Source: Rhodococcus sp. WMMA185 (lineage in GTDB: Bacteria > Actinomycetota > Actinomycetes > Mycobacteriales > Mycobacteriaceae). Taken from it: 64,000 nucleotides of DNA. The notes under the pieces were generated by a model. The model saw only the letters and a list, made by a program, of their open reading frames with translations. It was not told where the DNA came from and searched no databases. Position numbers and translations under genes: made by a program. Position 1 is the stretch's first letter, and the number at the start of each line of letters is the position of its first letter. Of this stretch, positions 46,004 through 54,724 are shown in pieces. Location of the stretch: contig NZ_CP017014.1 of the NCBI RefSeq assembly GCF_001767395.1, positions 3,675,012-3,739,011 on the forward strand, given 5' to 3'.

Positions 46004-47224
46004 CTACATACCGGCATCGAGACGAAAGACGTTGTCCGGCGAGATGATCTCCGTGATCGCCTCCGCGAGTAACGCACTCGGCGAACTACCTTCGTATGGG
46101 ATGTCGGTGTTGATCATGATCACGAGAGTCGTCTCCCTCTCCGGGAGATACACGGATACGGTCTGGTAGCCGGGGATGCTGCCGTTGTGCCCGAGCCAGC
46201 CCCCAACGTCGAAGATCCCCAGCCCGTAGCTGATCTCAGACGGCGCACCCTGCACAGCCACCGTCTCGAGCCGCTGCGCCTGAGTCTCCGGCTGCAGCAA
46301 CGCTCCGGTAGCCAGGGCAGGAGCCCAAATGCGAAGGTCGTCGAGGGTCGAAATCATCGCTCCCGCCGCCCCTCCCCATGACGGATTCCAGTCCGTAGAT
46401 ACCGCTTCCTCACCGTCAGCGGTCTGGGTGGTGTAGCCAGTCGGATGTGGTCCCGGAAACGCATTGGTGACGGGCAGACTCGTGTGTTCCATGTTCATCG
46501 GCTGGGTGATCTTCTGACTCAGGTACTCCGGCAACGACATTCCACTGACCTTCTCGACGACAAGCCCGAGAAGAATCGTGTTCGTATTGGAATACTCCAA
46601 TCCCTGTCCAGGCGGAAAAGTCGCGGGCCGTGCAAAGGCATAGTCCAGGAGTTGCTGCGGAGTGAAGTTGGCTTCGAGATTCGCGAGCACCGCCTGTTGG
46701 AACTCGTCGATCTCCGTGTAGTTGGCGAGCCCGCTTTGCATCCGGGCAAGTTGACGCAGGGTGATCTCATCACCCGATGGCACACCCTCGACGTACATCG
46801 AGATCGGATCATCTAAGGAAACGAGGCCTTCGTCGACGAGCTGCAATACGCCGGTAACAGTGAATGTTTTTGTGACACTTCCGATTCTGCTGTGAAAATC
46901 GGTCTTCATTGGAGTATTCAACGTCTTGTCGGCTACTCCGAACGCCCTCACGTAGTCGCCGTCCGGACCCCAGACGCCCACGATCGCACCGGGAATCGAC
47001 GCCGTCGCCATCACATTCTCGATCGCATCGTCGACGGCGTCAGCCGTAGCCGGATCGATCTGCGCATTCGGTTCGGCACCGGGCCGCGCCTCGGTGGTGA
47101 CCGCCGCGGTGTCCGTGGAAGAGGGGCCGTTCGAGCACCCTGCCCCGAGTACCAGCAGCAAGACAGCCGCAGCCGCCGTCAGACCTCGTCTTCGATTCGC
47201 TTTGGTCACGACTCGAGCTGTCAC
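46004..47224 (-). CDS. Serine-type beta-lactamase/D-Ala-D-Ala carboxypeptidase family lipoprotein
   Basis: 406 aa. Lipoprotein signal ending in lipobox GAGC (Cys ~30). Class C beta-lactamase/esterase fold: the SxxK motif is GSVTKTFT (Ser nucleophile), the YxN motif is EYSNTN, and the third motif is HNGSIPGY (H-N-G in place of K-T-G), which points to a peptidase or esterase rather than a true beta-lactamase. Outer-face membrane anchored. A monocistronic gene between a convergent methyltransferase and a codirectional exporter. Confidence 0.88.
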   Translation of the reverse strand: MTARVVTKANRRRGLTAAAAVLLLVLGAGCSNGPSSTDTAAVTTEARPGAEPNAQIDPATADAVDDAIENVMATASIPGAIVGVWGPDGDYVRAFGVADKTLNTPMKTDFHSRIGSVTKTFTVTGVLQLVDEGLVSLDDPISMYVEGVPSGDEITLRQLARMQSGLANYTEIDEFQQAVLANLEANFTPQQLLDYAFARPATFPPGQGLEYSNTNTILLGLVVEKVSGMSLPEYLSQKITQPMNMEHTSLPVTNAFPGPHPTGYTTQTADGEEAVSTDWNPSWGGAAGAMISTLDDLRIWAPALATGALLQPETQAQRLETVAVQGAPSEISYGLGIFDVGGWLGHNGSIPGYQTVSVYLPERETTLVIMINTDIPYEGSSPSALLAEAITEIISPDNVFRLDAGM

Positions 47225-47317
47225 TACTCGGTCCCCCTTCTTCAGAAGCTACTCCCCGACTACCGGGCGAAGTACCTTTCGACGCTTCAACCGCGCCTGA
47301 GGGTACATTCCGCCCCA

Positions 47318-48874
47318 TCACTTCGCATACTCGGCGAGCAGTCGCTTCTCCTCGTCACGGTGCGGAAAGAAGAAGAACACCAGCGCAGCTCCGGCGCACA
47401 CCACCAAGATCGCGGCCAGGTAGGCCCTGGTGTCACCGGCGAGAAACGCAGTCCGTGCAGCGGCGATGATCTGGTCAGCGTACTGCGGATAGCGTTCCGC
47501 GAGCACTTCCGCGCTCGAGAACGACTTCGTCAGCGCGGCTTGAGTTTCCGGTGTAGTCTGGCTCGCCTGCGGCGAAGCGGCAATCGCCGCCGACAACGAC
47601 TTGGCGTAGCCCGCGGTGAGCACCGCGCCGAGGATCGATTGCATGATCGCCCCGCCGAGGTCACGCTGTAAGTCGGACGTGCCCGACGCCATGCCCACCC
47701 GCGACACGGGCACCGAACCGGTGAGCGAGCGGGATGCCGGCGTCCCGGCGAAACCCACCCCAATACCCACCAGGGTGTAGGCGGCAGCGACCTCGAGGTA
47801 GTTCGCGTTCTCGTTCCACCACACCAACGCGACCAGCAACCCGAGGACTACGAACAGGTACCCGAGCAGCAGGGTGAACCGGGCACCGTGTGATTCGACG
47901 AGTGTCGCGGACCGGGGCGCGACGAAGACCATCGCTACGGCGGCCGGGATGATCGCGGAGCCAGCCGCGAGTGTCGAGTAGCCGAGTACGTTCTGGAGGA
48001 ACTGCTGCCCGATGAACATCGCGCCCATGAGCGAGCCGAACACCACCAACCCGGCGACCGCGGCCACCCAGAACGTCGGGCGGGCGGCGACGTGAAGGTC
48101 GAACAGCGGGTGCTCCGCCCGGCGTTGCTGCAAGAAGAATGCCGCCCCCGCAGCCAGAGCGATCACACCCAGCCCGATCGCGGTAGCCCCCGCGCCGTCC
48201 ACCGGTGCGAAGTTGATCGCCAGAACGAGGGCGGCGATGAAGATCACCGAGATGATGCCGCCCAGATTGTCGACGGGATCTGACGTCTCGTTGACGTGGG
48301 CGGGAACCCAGACGAGGGCGCACACGAGTGCAAGGGCAGCCAGGGGAAGGGTCACAAGGAAGACCGAACCCCAAGGGAATTTCTCGAGCAGCGCACCCGA
48401 GACGATCGGTCCGAGCGCGGATATCGCTCCACCCAGTGCCGACCACAGGGCGATTGCCTTCGTGCGAGGCGGGCCCGACCACAGCGCGGTGATGAGCGCC
48501 AGCGTCGTCGGAAAGGCCAGCCCTGCTGCGACCCCACCGAGAACGCGGCCGAGGAACAGGATTTCGACGCTGCCCGCGAATCCCGCGATCGCCGACGCCG
48601 GTAGTGACAGCGCCATGCCGAATACCAGCATCTGCTTGCGCCCGTATCGATCGCCCAGGGCACCCAGATAGAGGACGGACGCCGCGAGCCCCAACGAGTA
48701 CCCCACGGCGACGAGGTTGAGTTGCGTCTGACTCGCGTCGAATGCTCGGCCGATGTCGGGCAGTGCGACGTTTGCGACCGAGAGGTTCAGGTTGGCGACG
48801 GCTGCGACGAGAATGAGAGTCGCAAGGACGACCACAGCTCTGGTCGGCGCTCGAGTCGGTTCTGTTCGGGTCAC
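47318..48874 (-). CDS. MFS multidrug exporter, DHA2 (14-TMS) family
   Basis: 518 aa starting at GTG 48874. EmrB/QacA-type drug:H+ antiporter with about 14 hydrophobic helices. Family segments: LNLSVANVALPDIGRAFDAS, the motif A loop LGDRYGRKQMLVFG, motif C region GPIVSGALLEKFPWGSVFLV, and a large C-terminal helix pair. It starts 3 bp after the antiporter gene at 48878, so the two form an operon. Substrate unknown. Confidence 0.9.
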   Translation of the reverse strand: MTRTEPTRAPTRAVVVLATLILVAAVANLNLSVANVALPDIGRAFDASQTQLNLVAVGYSLGLAASVLYLGALGDRYGRKQMLVFGMALSLPASAIAGFAGSVEILFLGRVLGGVAAGLAFPTTLALITALWSGPPRTKAIALWSALGGAISALGPIVSGALLEKFPWGSVFLVTLPLAALALVCALVWVPAHVNETSDPVDNLGGIISVIFIAALVLAINFAPVDGAGATAIGLGVIALAAGAAFFLQQRRAEHPLFDLHVAARPTFWVAAVAGLVVFGSLMGAMFIGQQFLQNVLGYSTLAAGSAIIPAAVAMVFVAPRSATLVESHGARFTLLLGYLFVVLGLLVALVWWNENANYLEVAAAYTLVGIGVGFAGTPASRSLTGSVPVSRVGMASGTSDLQRDLGGAIMQSILGAVLTAGYAKSLSAAIAASPQASQTTPETQAALTKSFSSAEVLAERYPQYADQIIAAARTAFLAGDTRAYLAAILVVCAGAALVFFFFPHRDEEKRLLAEYAK

Positions 48875-48877
48875 GTC

Positions 48878-50128
48878 TCAGCTCCTCGGATTCTCGTCGT
48901 TGGCGGAATGCCGTTCCTCCGCATCGGATTCCAGATCGAGACGACGAACCCCCGACGAACCGATCAGCGACGCTCCGAGTGGGAAGAGCAGAACCGTGAT
49001 CGCCCCTGCCGCCACAAGAGCGGAGGCGTGCGCGGTCGACATCGTTCCCGAATCGACCGCTACTCCCGCGACGGCCACGATCACCGGCAACCCCGTTCCC
49101 GCATACAAGGCCAACTGGGTGCGTTCTCGAACAGTGAAGGGAGGATCGGTGCCATTCGATCCGCGATCGAATCGCGCCGAGATGAAAACCGGGCCGGAAC
49201 GCACCAGCAATATCAGCAGGACGAACGAGACCAGCACGCCCGGGTCCGACGCGACGGCTTCGATGTCGATGGCCATCCCCGAGGTCACGAAGAAGATCGG
49301 GATCAGGAATCCGAAGGCCAGGCCGTTGATCTTGGTCTCGAGCATCTCATGGCCTTCGGGAGTCGCCCGCCGCAGGATGAACCCCGCGGCGAAGGCACCG
49401 AGAATGGCGTCGAGCCCGAACGACGCTGCGAGTGCCGAGAGCGCAACGAGGAGCAACACGGTCAGCCGAACCGTGGTTTGCGACGAGGTCTCCGATCCGG
49501 CTCGGATGATCGCCGCGATTCGCGACCCCTCCCGCCGCAGACGCTCGGGGATGAACGCGACCAGAACCGCTGCGACCACGAACAACCCCAGCACCGCAAT
49601 CGACGCCAGCGAACCGCGCGAACTGAGCAGGACCGCTATGGCGACCACCGGTCCGAGTTCTCCGAACGCACCGTGGTTGAGAATCGTCCTGCCGAGCCTG
49701 GAATCGAGTGCGCCCGCATCCCGAAGGATCGGCAGTAGCGTCCCCAGCGCAGTAGAGGTCAGTGCGATGGCGACCGCGGTACCTGCATTGGCTATGCCCG
49801 CGACAGTCAGCAGCCACACGAACCCGAACGCCAGAGCGAGCGACGCCAGCCATGTCGCCAGCGCCCGCCGTCCGCCGCGTCCGGTGATCTCGGCGGTGTC
49901 GATCTCGTATCCCGCCAGAAGGAACAGCAACCCGAGTCCTAGATCGCTCAGTAGCGTGATCTCGCTGCCTTCGACGGCGATGTCGAGGACGTGAGGTCCG
50001 ATGATGATTCCGGCGAGGAGGAGCAAGACGACTTCGGGCACCAACTTGCGGGGAACCAACCCCGCAAGCAGTGGCGCAACGACGGCGCAGACCACGATCC
50101 AGAACAGCGAGGCGCCGACCGAAGGCAT
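48878..50128 (-). CDS. Cation:proton antiporter (CPA2, Na+/H+ exchanger domain)
   Basis: 416 aa, about 12 hydrophobic segments. The NhaP/KefB-like core includes LVPRKLVPEVVLLLLAGIIIGP, ALTSTALGTLLPILRDAG (the discontinuous helix region), GAFGELGPVVAIAVLL and AFAAGFILRRATPEGHE. No TrkA-N domain is fused at the C-terminus, which ends LESDAEERHSAN. Exchanges Na+ or K+ for protons. First gene of an operon with the MFS exporter. About 350 bp separate it from the divergent MHS transporter. Confidence 0.88.
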   Translation of the reverse strand: MPSVGASLFWIVVCAVVAPLLAGLVPRKLVPEVVLLLLAGIIIGPHVLDIAVEGSEITLLSDLGLGLLFLLAGYEIDTAEITGRGGRRALATWLASLALAFGFVWLLTVAGIANAGTAVAIALTSTALGTLLPILRDAGALDSRLGRTILNHGAFGELGPVVAIAVLLSSRGSLASIAVLGLFVVAAVLVAFIPERLRREGSRIAAIIRAGSETSSQTTVRLTVLLLVALSALAASFGLDAILGAFAAGFILRRATPEGHEMLETKINGLAFGFLIPIFFVTSGMAIDIEAVASDPGVLVSFVLLILLVRSGPVFISARFDRGSNGTDPPFTVRERTQLALYAGTGLPVIVAVAGVAVDSGTMSTAHASALVAAGAITVLLFPLGASLIGSSGVRRLDLESDAEERHSANDENPRS

Positions 50129-50481
50129 GCATCACCCCATCTCGAATGACCGGAAGAGCATTGGCTCGAGCCTCACAGAGCCACGGCCTGCGGGCATCAT
50201 CCGTGACGGATGAACGACACTCCCAGAATCACCCATCGTCGTGGTCGGACTCCGCGTTGATCGTCGATCATCTAGGCCAGGGCATGAGCTCATGGACTGC
50301 CACACGGTCGGATTAACTTCCCTTTACTTATCATTCGAATTGGCATACACGTGCAATTACGTATGACAAATTCCCAACTCGTCGGTACATTCGGCCGCAG
50401 ACCAGCGGCCCGTCTTGCTGCGCCGGGGTCATGTGATGCGAAACATCCTCCGAGTGGCCCTTCCCGAACGTGGAGTGAGAA
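50129..50481. other. Divergent intergenic region, no gene
   Basis: About 350 bp between antiporter and MHS transporter. An AT-richer dip near 50320-50375 with CATAC...GTATG arms around ACGTGCAATTAC is the likeliest promoter/operator for the transporter operon. No RNA gene seen. Confidence 0.45.
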
Positions 50482-51897
50482 TTGTCCAGCCGTGCAATGC
50501 AGCCGGAAGGCTCGCAGGAACCGACCGCGCCGACGCGCGCCTCCGACGACCCCGAGTACGCGCAGAACCTCAAGCGTGCGACCCTCGCCAGCTCGATCGG
50601 CAGCGCTCTGGAGTACTACGACTTCGCCCTGTACGGACTCGCGTCGGCGCTGATCTTCGGGCAGTTGTTCTTCCCTGCCATGGGGACGTCGGCAGCGCTG
50701 ATGGCCAGTTTCGCCACCTACGCCGTCGGCTTCCTCGCCCGCCCCCTCGGTGGTCTCTTCTTCGGCGCTCTCGGCGACCGAATGGGGCGCAAGGCCGTCC
50801 TCATGATCACGATCGCGCTCATGGGGGGTGCGAGCACCCTGATCGGTGTCCTCCCCACGGGTGCCCAAATCGGCATCTGGGCCCCCATTCTGCTGGTCGT
50901 CCTCCGACTGTTGCAGGGTTTCGGGGCCGGCGCAGAACAGGCGGGAGCCACCACCTTGATGGCCGAGTACTCACCGGTCGCCCGCCGCGGCTTCTTCTCC
51001 GCGCTGCCGTTCGTCGGGATCATGGTCGGCACACTGATGGCGTCCGGAGTGTTCGCAGTTCTCGGTCAGATCGATCGTGAACTCCTTCTCGCCTGGGTGT
51101 GGCGCGTACCTTTCCTGGCCTCCGTTCTCCTGATCGCGGTCGCCGTGTTCATCCGACTCCGCATGCAGGAGAGCCCCACGTTCATCAAGCTCGAGAAACA
51201 GGAACAGATCAGCGAGAGCCCGGTCCGGGAACTGATGAGGTCCTCACTACCGAGCGTTCTGCGCGGAATCGGCCTGCGCATGGCCGAGAACGGCGGCTCC
51301 TACATCTTCCAGACGCTCGGCATCAGCTACGTGACGACCGTCGTGGGGATCAACTCGTCCGTCGGCCCCTTCGCCATCGCCTGCGGCGCGGCCATCGGCG
51401 CTCTCGTCATCCCGTTCGCCGGGGCGTTGTCCGACCGCTTCGGCCGGATGCGGGTCTACCGCATCGGCGCGGCATTGCAACTCGTCCTTGCCATCCCGTC
51501 ATGGTGGCTACTCTCGCTCGGCAACCCGTATCTCGTGGTCCTCACGCTGGCCGTCAGCTACGGCATCGGCGTGAACGTCATGCTCGGTGCACAGTGCGCG
51601 GCCCTACCCGAACTCTTCGGCAACCGGCACCGGTACCTCGGCGTGGCCGTGGCCCGCGAGACGAGCGCCATATTGGCAGGCGGGATCGCCCCGTTCGTCG
51701 GTGCATTGCTGCTGACGTTGCTGAACAACTCGTGGGTCCCGCTCGCCCTCTACGTGCTCGTCCTCAGTGCCATCACCTTCGCAACTACGTTCGTCACCCC
51801 GGAGACACGTGGCCGCGACCTGGGCCTGCTGTCGGACGCAATCGACGACGTCCTCGACGCTCCATCCTCCCCCGAGCTGAAGGTGGGAGCCCAGTGA
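50482..51897 (+). CDS. MFS transporter, metabolite:H+ symporter (MHS) family
   Basis: 471 aa from TTG 50482 (GGAGTGAGAA upstream; ATG 50497 is the alternative). Shikimate/proline-betaine/citrate-like symporter. Signature SSIGSALEYYDFALYG in helix 1, the loop GDRMGRKAVLMI, and LQGFGAGAEQAGATTLMAEYSP. Twelve helices, with ETRGRDLGLL at the end as in the sugar-porter-like clan. It is followed by an SDR gene 64 bp downstream, probably cotranscribed, suggesting uptake and oxidation of one substrate, perhaps a hydroxy acid. Confidence 0.9.
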   Translation: MSSRAMQPEGSQEPTAPTRASDDPEYAQNLKRATLASSIGSALEYYDFALYGLASALIFGQLFFPAMGTSAALMASFATYAVGFLARPLGGLFFGALGDRMGRKAVLMITIALMGGASTLIGVLPTGAQIGIWAPILLVVLRLLQGFGAGAEQAGATTLMAEYSPVARRGFFSALPFVGIMVGTLMASGVFAVLGQIDRELLLAWVWRVPFLASVLLIAVAVFIRLRMQESPTFIKLEKQEQISESPVRELMRSSLPSVLRGIGLRMAENGGSYIFQTLGISYVTTVVGINSSVGPFAIACGAAIGALVIPFAGALSDRFGRMRVYRIGAALQLVLAIPSWWLLSLGNPYLVVLTLAVSYGIGVNVMLGAQCAALPELFGNRHRYLGVAVARETSAILAGGIAPFVGALLLTLLNNSWVPLALYVLVLSAITFATTFVTPETRGRDLGLLSDAIDDVLDAPSSPELKVGAQ

Positions 51898-51961
51898 CGC
51901 CGACCGAAGGTGGCGCACCGAGAACACCAGCGCTGACGGCGAGTAATTAGGTTCGCGCGCA

Positions 51962-52735
51962 ATGACCTTGCCGCTGTTCGATCTCACCGGTCGCATCGCG
52001 CTGGTGACCGGATCGAGCCGCGGCATCGGCTACACGCTTGCGCGAGGGTTGGCCCTGGCGGGCGCAACGATCGTGCTCAACGGCGTCGACCAACGCCGAC
52101 TGAACGGCGCACACCTGCGTCTCTCCGACGAGTTCGGTGCGGCACACATATGGTCCGTCGCATTCGACGTCACGGACCCCGACCGGGTCGACGCCGCGAT
52201 CGCGGGGATCGAGGCAGAGATCGGACCCGTCGACATTCTGGTGAACAACGCCGGGCTACAACACCGCCAATCGCTGCTCGACGTGAGCCTCGATGACTGG
52301 AACCGCGTGATCAGCATCGATCTGACGAGTGCGTTTCTGGTCGGCCGCGCGGTCGCGCGATTCCAGATCAGCCGCGGTCGCGGGAAGATCGTGAATATCT
52401 GTTCCGTACAAACGGATCTGGCCCGGCCGACCATCGCGCCGTACACCACGGCGAAGGGCGGGCTGCGAAACCTCACCCGCGCCATGACCGCAGAATGGGC
52501 ATCGGCGGGTCTGCAGATCAATGGGCTCGCGCCGGGTTACATCCACACCGAGATGACACAGCCGTTGGTCGACAACGACGAGTTCAACTCATGGCTCGTC
52601 CGGAGGACTCCTGCCGGTCGGTGGGGTTCGCCTGAGGATCTGGTGGGTCCCGCGGTGTGGCTCGCGTCCGACGCGTCCGACTACGTCAACGGTCAGGTGA
52701 TCTTCGTCGACGGCGGGATGACGTCGGTGGTGTGA
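51962..52735 (+). CDS. Short-chain dehydrogenase/reductase, gluconate 5-dehydrogenase-like
   Basis: 257 aa classical SDR. NAD(P)-binding TGSSRGIGYTLA, NNAG (VNNAGLQHRQ), catalytic Ser in NICSVQT, YTTAKGG with Tyr and Lys, and the C-terminal YVNGQVIFVDGGMTSVV. Residues LFDLTGRIALVTGSSRGIGYTLARGLA (in parts) and NAGLQHRQ..L resemble bacterial gluconate 5-dehydrogenases (IdnO/Gno). The upstream MHS transporter may import the substrate. The stop directly abuts the convergent LysR stop (no intervening base). Confidence 0.88.
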   Translation: MTLPLFDLTGRIALVTGSSRGIGYTLARGLALAGATIVLNGVDQRRLNGAHLRLSDEFGAAHIWSVAFDVTDPDRVDAAIAGIEAEIGPVDILVNNAGLQHRQSLLDVSLDDWNRVISIDLTSAFLVGRAVARFQISRGRGKIVNICSVQTDLARPTIAPYTTAKGGLRNLTRAMTAEWASAGLQINGLAPGYIHTEMTQPLVDNDEFNSWLVRRTPAGRWGSPEDLVGPAVWLASDASDYVNGQVIFVDGGMTSVV

Positions 52736-53632
52736 CTACGCGGGTAGCGTCGCAGATTCGCCGAATGCGCTCCGCCCGTGTCGCAAGAGTTCACGCAACG
52801 CCGGTCCTTCCGGACTCCTCCACACGAGAGCGAGTACAGCAGGAATGTCGACGTCGTCTATCGCGAGTGAGCTGAGGCGATCTTCGAAGTCGGTGAACAT
52901 CGTTTCACTCAGGATCGCGATCCCCAGTCCGCGTGTCGCCAGATCAGCGACTGCGGCGGGGGCGCTGGCCTGCAAGGCGATGTTCGGCACGATTCCGGCG
53001 TCGGCGCAGGCTCGGTCGAATACCGTCCGGATACCGGTCCCCTGCGGCATCGACACGATCGGATGGTCGGCGAGATCCGCGAGAGTCACCGACCTCCGAC
53101 CGGCGAGTGGATGGGAGGGCGGCACCGCGCCGACAACGCGCTCGCTGATGATCGTCAGCGCGTTCAGACCCTCCGGCGGCGCGGTCGCCGTCCCCACGAG
53201 AGCGAGATCGAGGACTCCCGCGCGAACCTGTTCGACGAGTCGGTCCGAGTTGTCTTCTATCAGTGCGATCTCGACACCCGGGTGGGCGAGGTGAAATTCG
53301 GACAGTGCATCGAACAGGCCTCCAATCGTGCAGGCCGTGACCATCCCGACGACCAGTCGACCGCGGACGAGTTCCTGCACATCGTCCACCGCCTGCCGCA
53401 CCGCGTTCGCGGACGCGAGCATCGCCCTGGCATGTTCGAGGACCGCCTCGCCTGCAGGCGTCAGGGTTGCGGTGCGGCTCGAACGGTCGATGAGCGTGGC
53501 ACCGAGGTCGTGCTCGAGTTGGCGGATCTGCGCGCTGATCCCCGACTGGCTGATGTGCACGCGCCGGGCGGCCCGGGTGAAATTGGCCTCTTCCGCTACC
53601 GCCACAAAATACTCGAGCTGGCGAAGTTCCAT
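52736..53632 (-). CDS. LysR-family transcriptional regulator
   Basis: 298 aa from ATG 53632 (MELRQLEYFVAVAEE); an upstream ATG 53653 lies inside the likely operator. The N-terminal winged HTH is ANFTRAARRVHISQSGISAQIRQLEHDLGATL (in parts), followed by a two-lobed periplasmic-binding-like effector domain. Divergent from the SnoaL-like gene at 53730 with a T-N11-A palindrome between them. Likely regulates that gene and itself; effector unknown. Confidence 0.92.
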   Translation of the reverse strand: MELRQLEYFVAVAEEANFTRAARRVHISQSGISAQIRQLEHDLGATLIDRSSRTATLTPAGEAVLEHARAMLASANAVRQAVDDVQELVRGRLVVGMVTACTIGGLFDALSEFHLAHPGVEIALIEDNSDRLVEQVRAGVLDLALVGTATAPPEGLNALTIISERVVGAVPPSHPLAGRRSVTLADLADHPIVSMPQGTGIRTVFDRACADAGIVPNIALQASAPAAVADLATRGLGIAILSETMFTDFEDRLSSLAIDDVDIPAVLALVWRSPEGPALRELLRHGRSAFGESATLPA

Positions 53633-53640
53633 AACTACAG

Positions 53641-53657
53641 ATTCTAGTTTCAAGAAT
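53641..53657. promoter_or_regulatory. Candidate LysR box (T-N11-A)
   Basis: ATTCTAGTTTCAAGAAT: 5-bp arms ATTCT/AGAAT with the T-N11-A core TCTAGTTTCAAGA, 9 bp upstream of the LysR ATG and 73 bp from the divergent gene. Direct repeats ATAACTA (53631 and 53656) flank it. Confidence 0.6.
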
Positions 53658-53729
53658 AACTATCTGTTGGACTTCTGAATCCGGTGAGACGAATCTGGAT
53701 GTCGAACCGCTTCCGAGGAAAGGACCCCC

Positions 53730-54095
53730 ATGCAGGAATACGAGAAGGCCCTCAGCCCCGAAGACCTCACCCGCCTGTTCGTAGAGCGAAGCAATGCGGG
53801 TGACGCCGCCGGGGTTGCCGCGCTCTACGAGGAGAACGCCGTGATGGCGTACCCGTTCGGCAGCCAGACGGTCGGTCGCGATGCCATCCGACAACTCTGG
53901 GCGAAGGTGCTGGGCGCCGCACCGAGCTTCGAACGGGAACAACCCCTGCCGACGCTGATCAGCGACGACATCGCCCTCACCTCCACCCCGCCGAAGGACG
54001 GCGCGGGTGCCCGCGCACAGGTGGTTCGCCGGCAGTCCGACGGCACCTGGCTCCGCCTTCTCGACCAGCCGGAGTTCATGCCGCCCAATCACTGA
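53730..54095 (+). CDS. SnoaL/NTF2-like small protein
   Basis: 121 aa. Cone-shaped alpha+beta NTF2-like fold pattern: LTRLFVERSNAGDAAGVAALYEENAVMAY, GRDAIRQLWAKVL, and a C-terminal RRQSDGTWLRLLDQP. GAGGAAAGGA precedes the ATG. Family members include polyketide cyclases, isomerases and small binding proteins; no catalytic residues can be fixed here. Divergent LysR regulator suggests inducible expression. Confidence 0.78.
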   Translation: MQEYEKALSPEDLTRLFVERSNAGDAAGVAALYEENAVMAYPFGSQTVGRDAIRQLWAKVLGAAPSFEREQPLPTLISDDIALTSTPPKDGAGARAQVVRRQSDGTWLRLLDQPEFMPPNH

Positions 54096-54166
54096 CGAGA
54101 ATGAGAGCCGAAGCTGGCTGTAGCACGCAAGGCCTTGACTGAGTGCGGTGACTTCCTTCGCCGTAC

Positions 54167-54643
54167 TCAGCCCTTCTGTACGGACGTTTCGATCAGCTCT
54201 GTCCACCCAGCATCAGCTGTTGCCTCCTCTCGTAGCGGTTCGCTCAGAACGACGCTGTAGCCATCTGCGTCGATCGCAACGAGTTCATTTGTGTACCACT
54301 GTGTTCGATCTGGACCTTCGACTCGCGCCGAGCCGAGCCCGCCGAGGGAAGTCGCCTCGGCGAGCAGCGAAGCCGCCCGACGTTCGAGATCGTCGCCGCC
54401 CGCATCGAAAGTCGAGCGGTAGCCAGGGGCAGGTTCCCCGAGCACCAGAAGGATGTCCTGGTACCGCATCCGCCTCAGATGAACAAGCATCGTAGCGCCA
54501 TCCGGTGCCGGAATTTCGGCCAGCACAACGAATCCCAGCGCTTCGTACCACCGAACGGATCGTGCGAAGTCGGAGACGGGGAACGTGGCGAACGTGGGCA
54601 TGGGGTAGATCGAGCGATCAATGTTGATCTGTGAATTGTTCAT
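54167..54643 (-). CDS. VOC-family (glyoxalase/bleomycin-resistance) protein
   Basis: 158 aa. The VOC beta-alpha-beta-beta-beta layout is visible: TFATFPVSDFARSVRWYEALGFVVLAEI in the first half (in parts) and LLAEATSLGGLG, QWYTNELVAIDADGYSVVLSEP in the second. Small metalloenzyme or binding protein, cytoplasmic. Single gene; no neighbour gives a function. Confidence 0.82.
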   Translation of the reverse strand: MNNSQINIDRSIYPMPTFATFPVSDFARSVRWYEALGFVVLAEIPAPDGATMLVHLRRMRYQDILLVLGEPAPGYRSTFDAGGDDLERRAASLLAEATSLGGLGSARVEGPDRTQWYTNELVAIDADGYSVVLSEPLREEATADAGWTELIETSVQKG

Positions 54644-54724
54644 GTGCGCGACGGTATGGGCTCACGCTACGTCGGGGTCAAGTCAGTCGTGTTCTCGGAT
54701 GTATCGAAACCCAATTCCCGGGAC

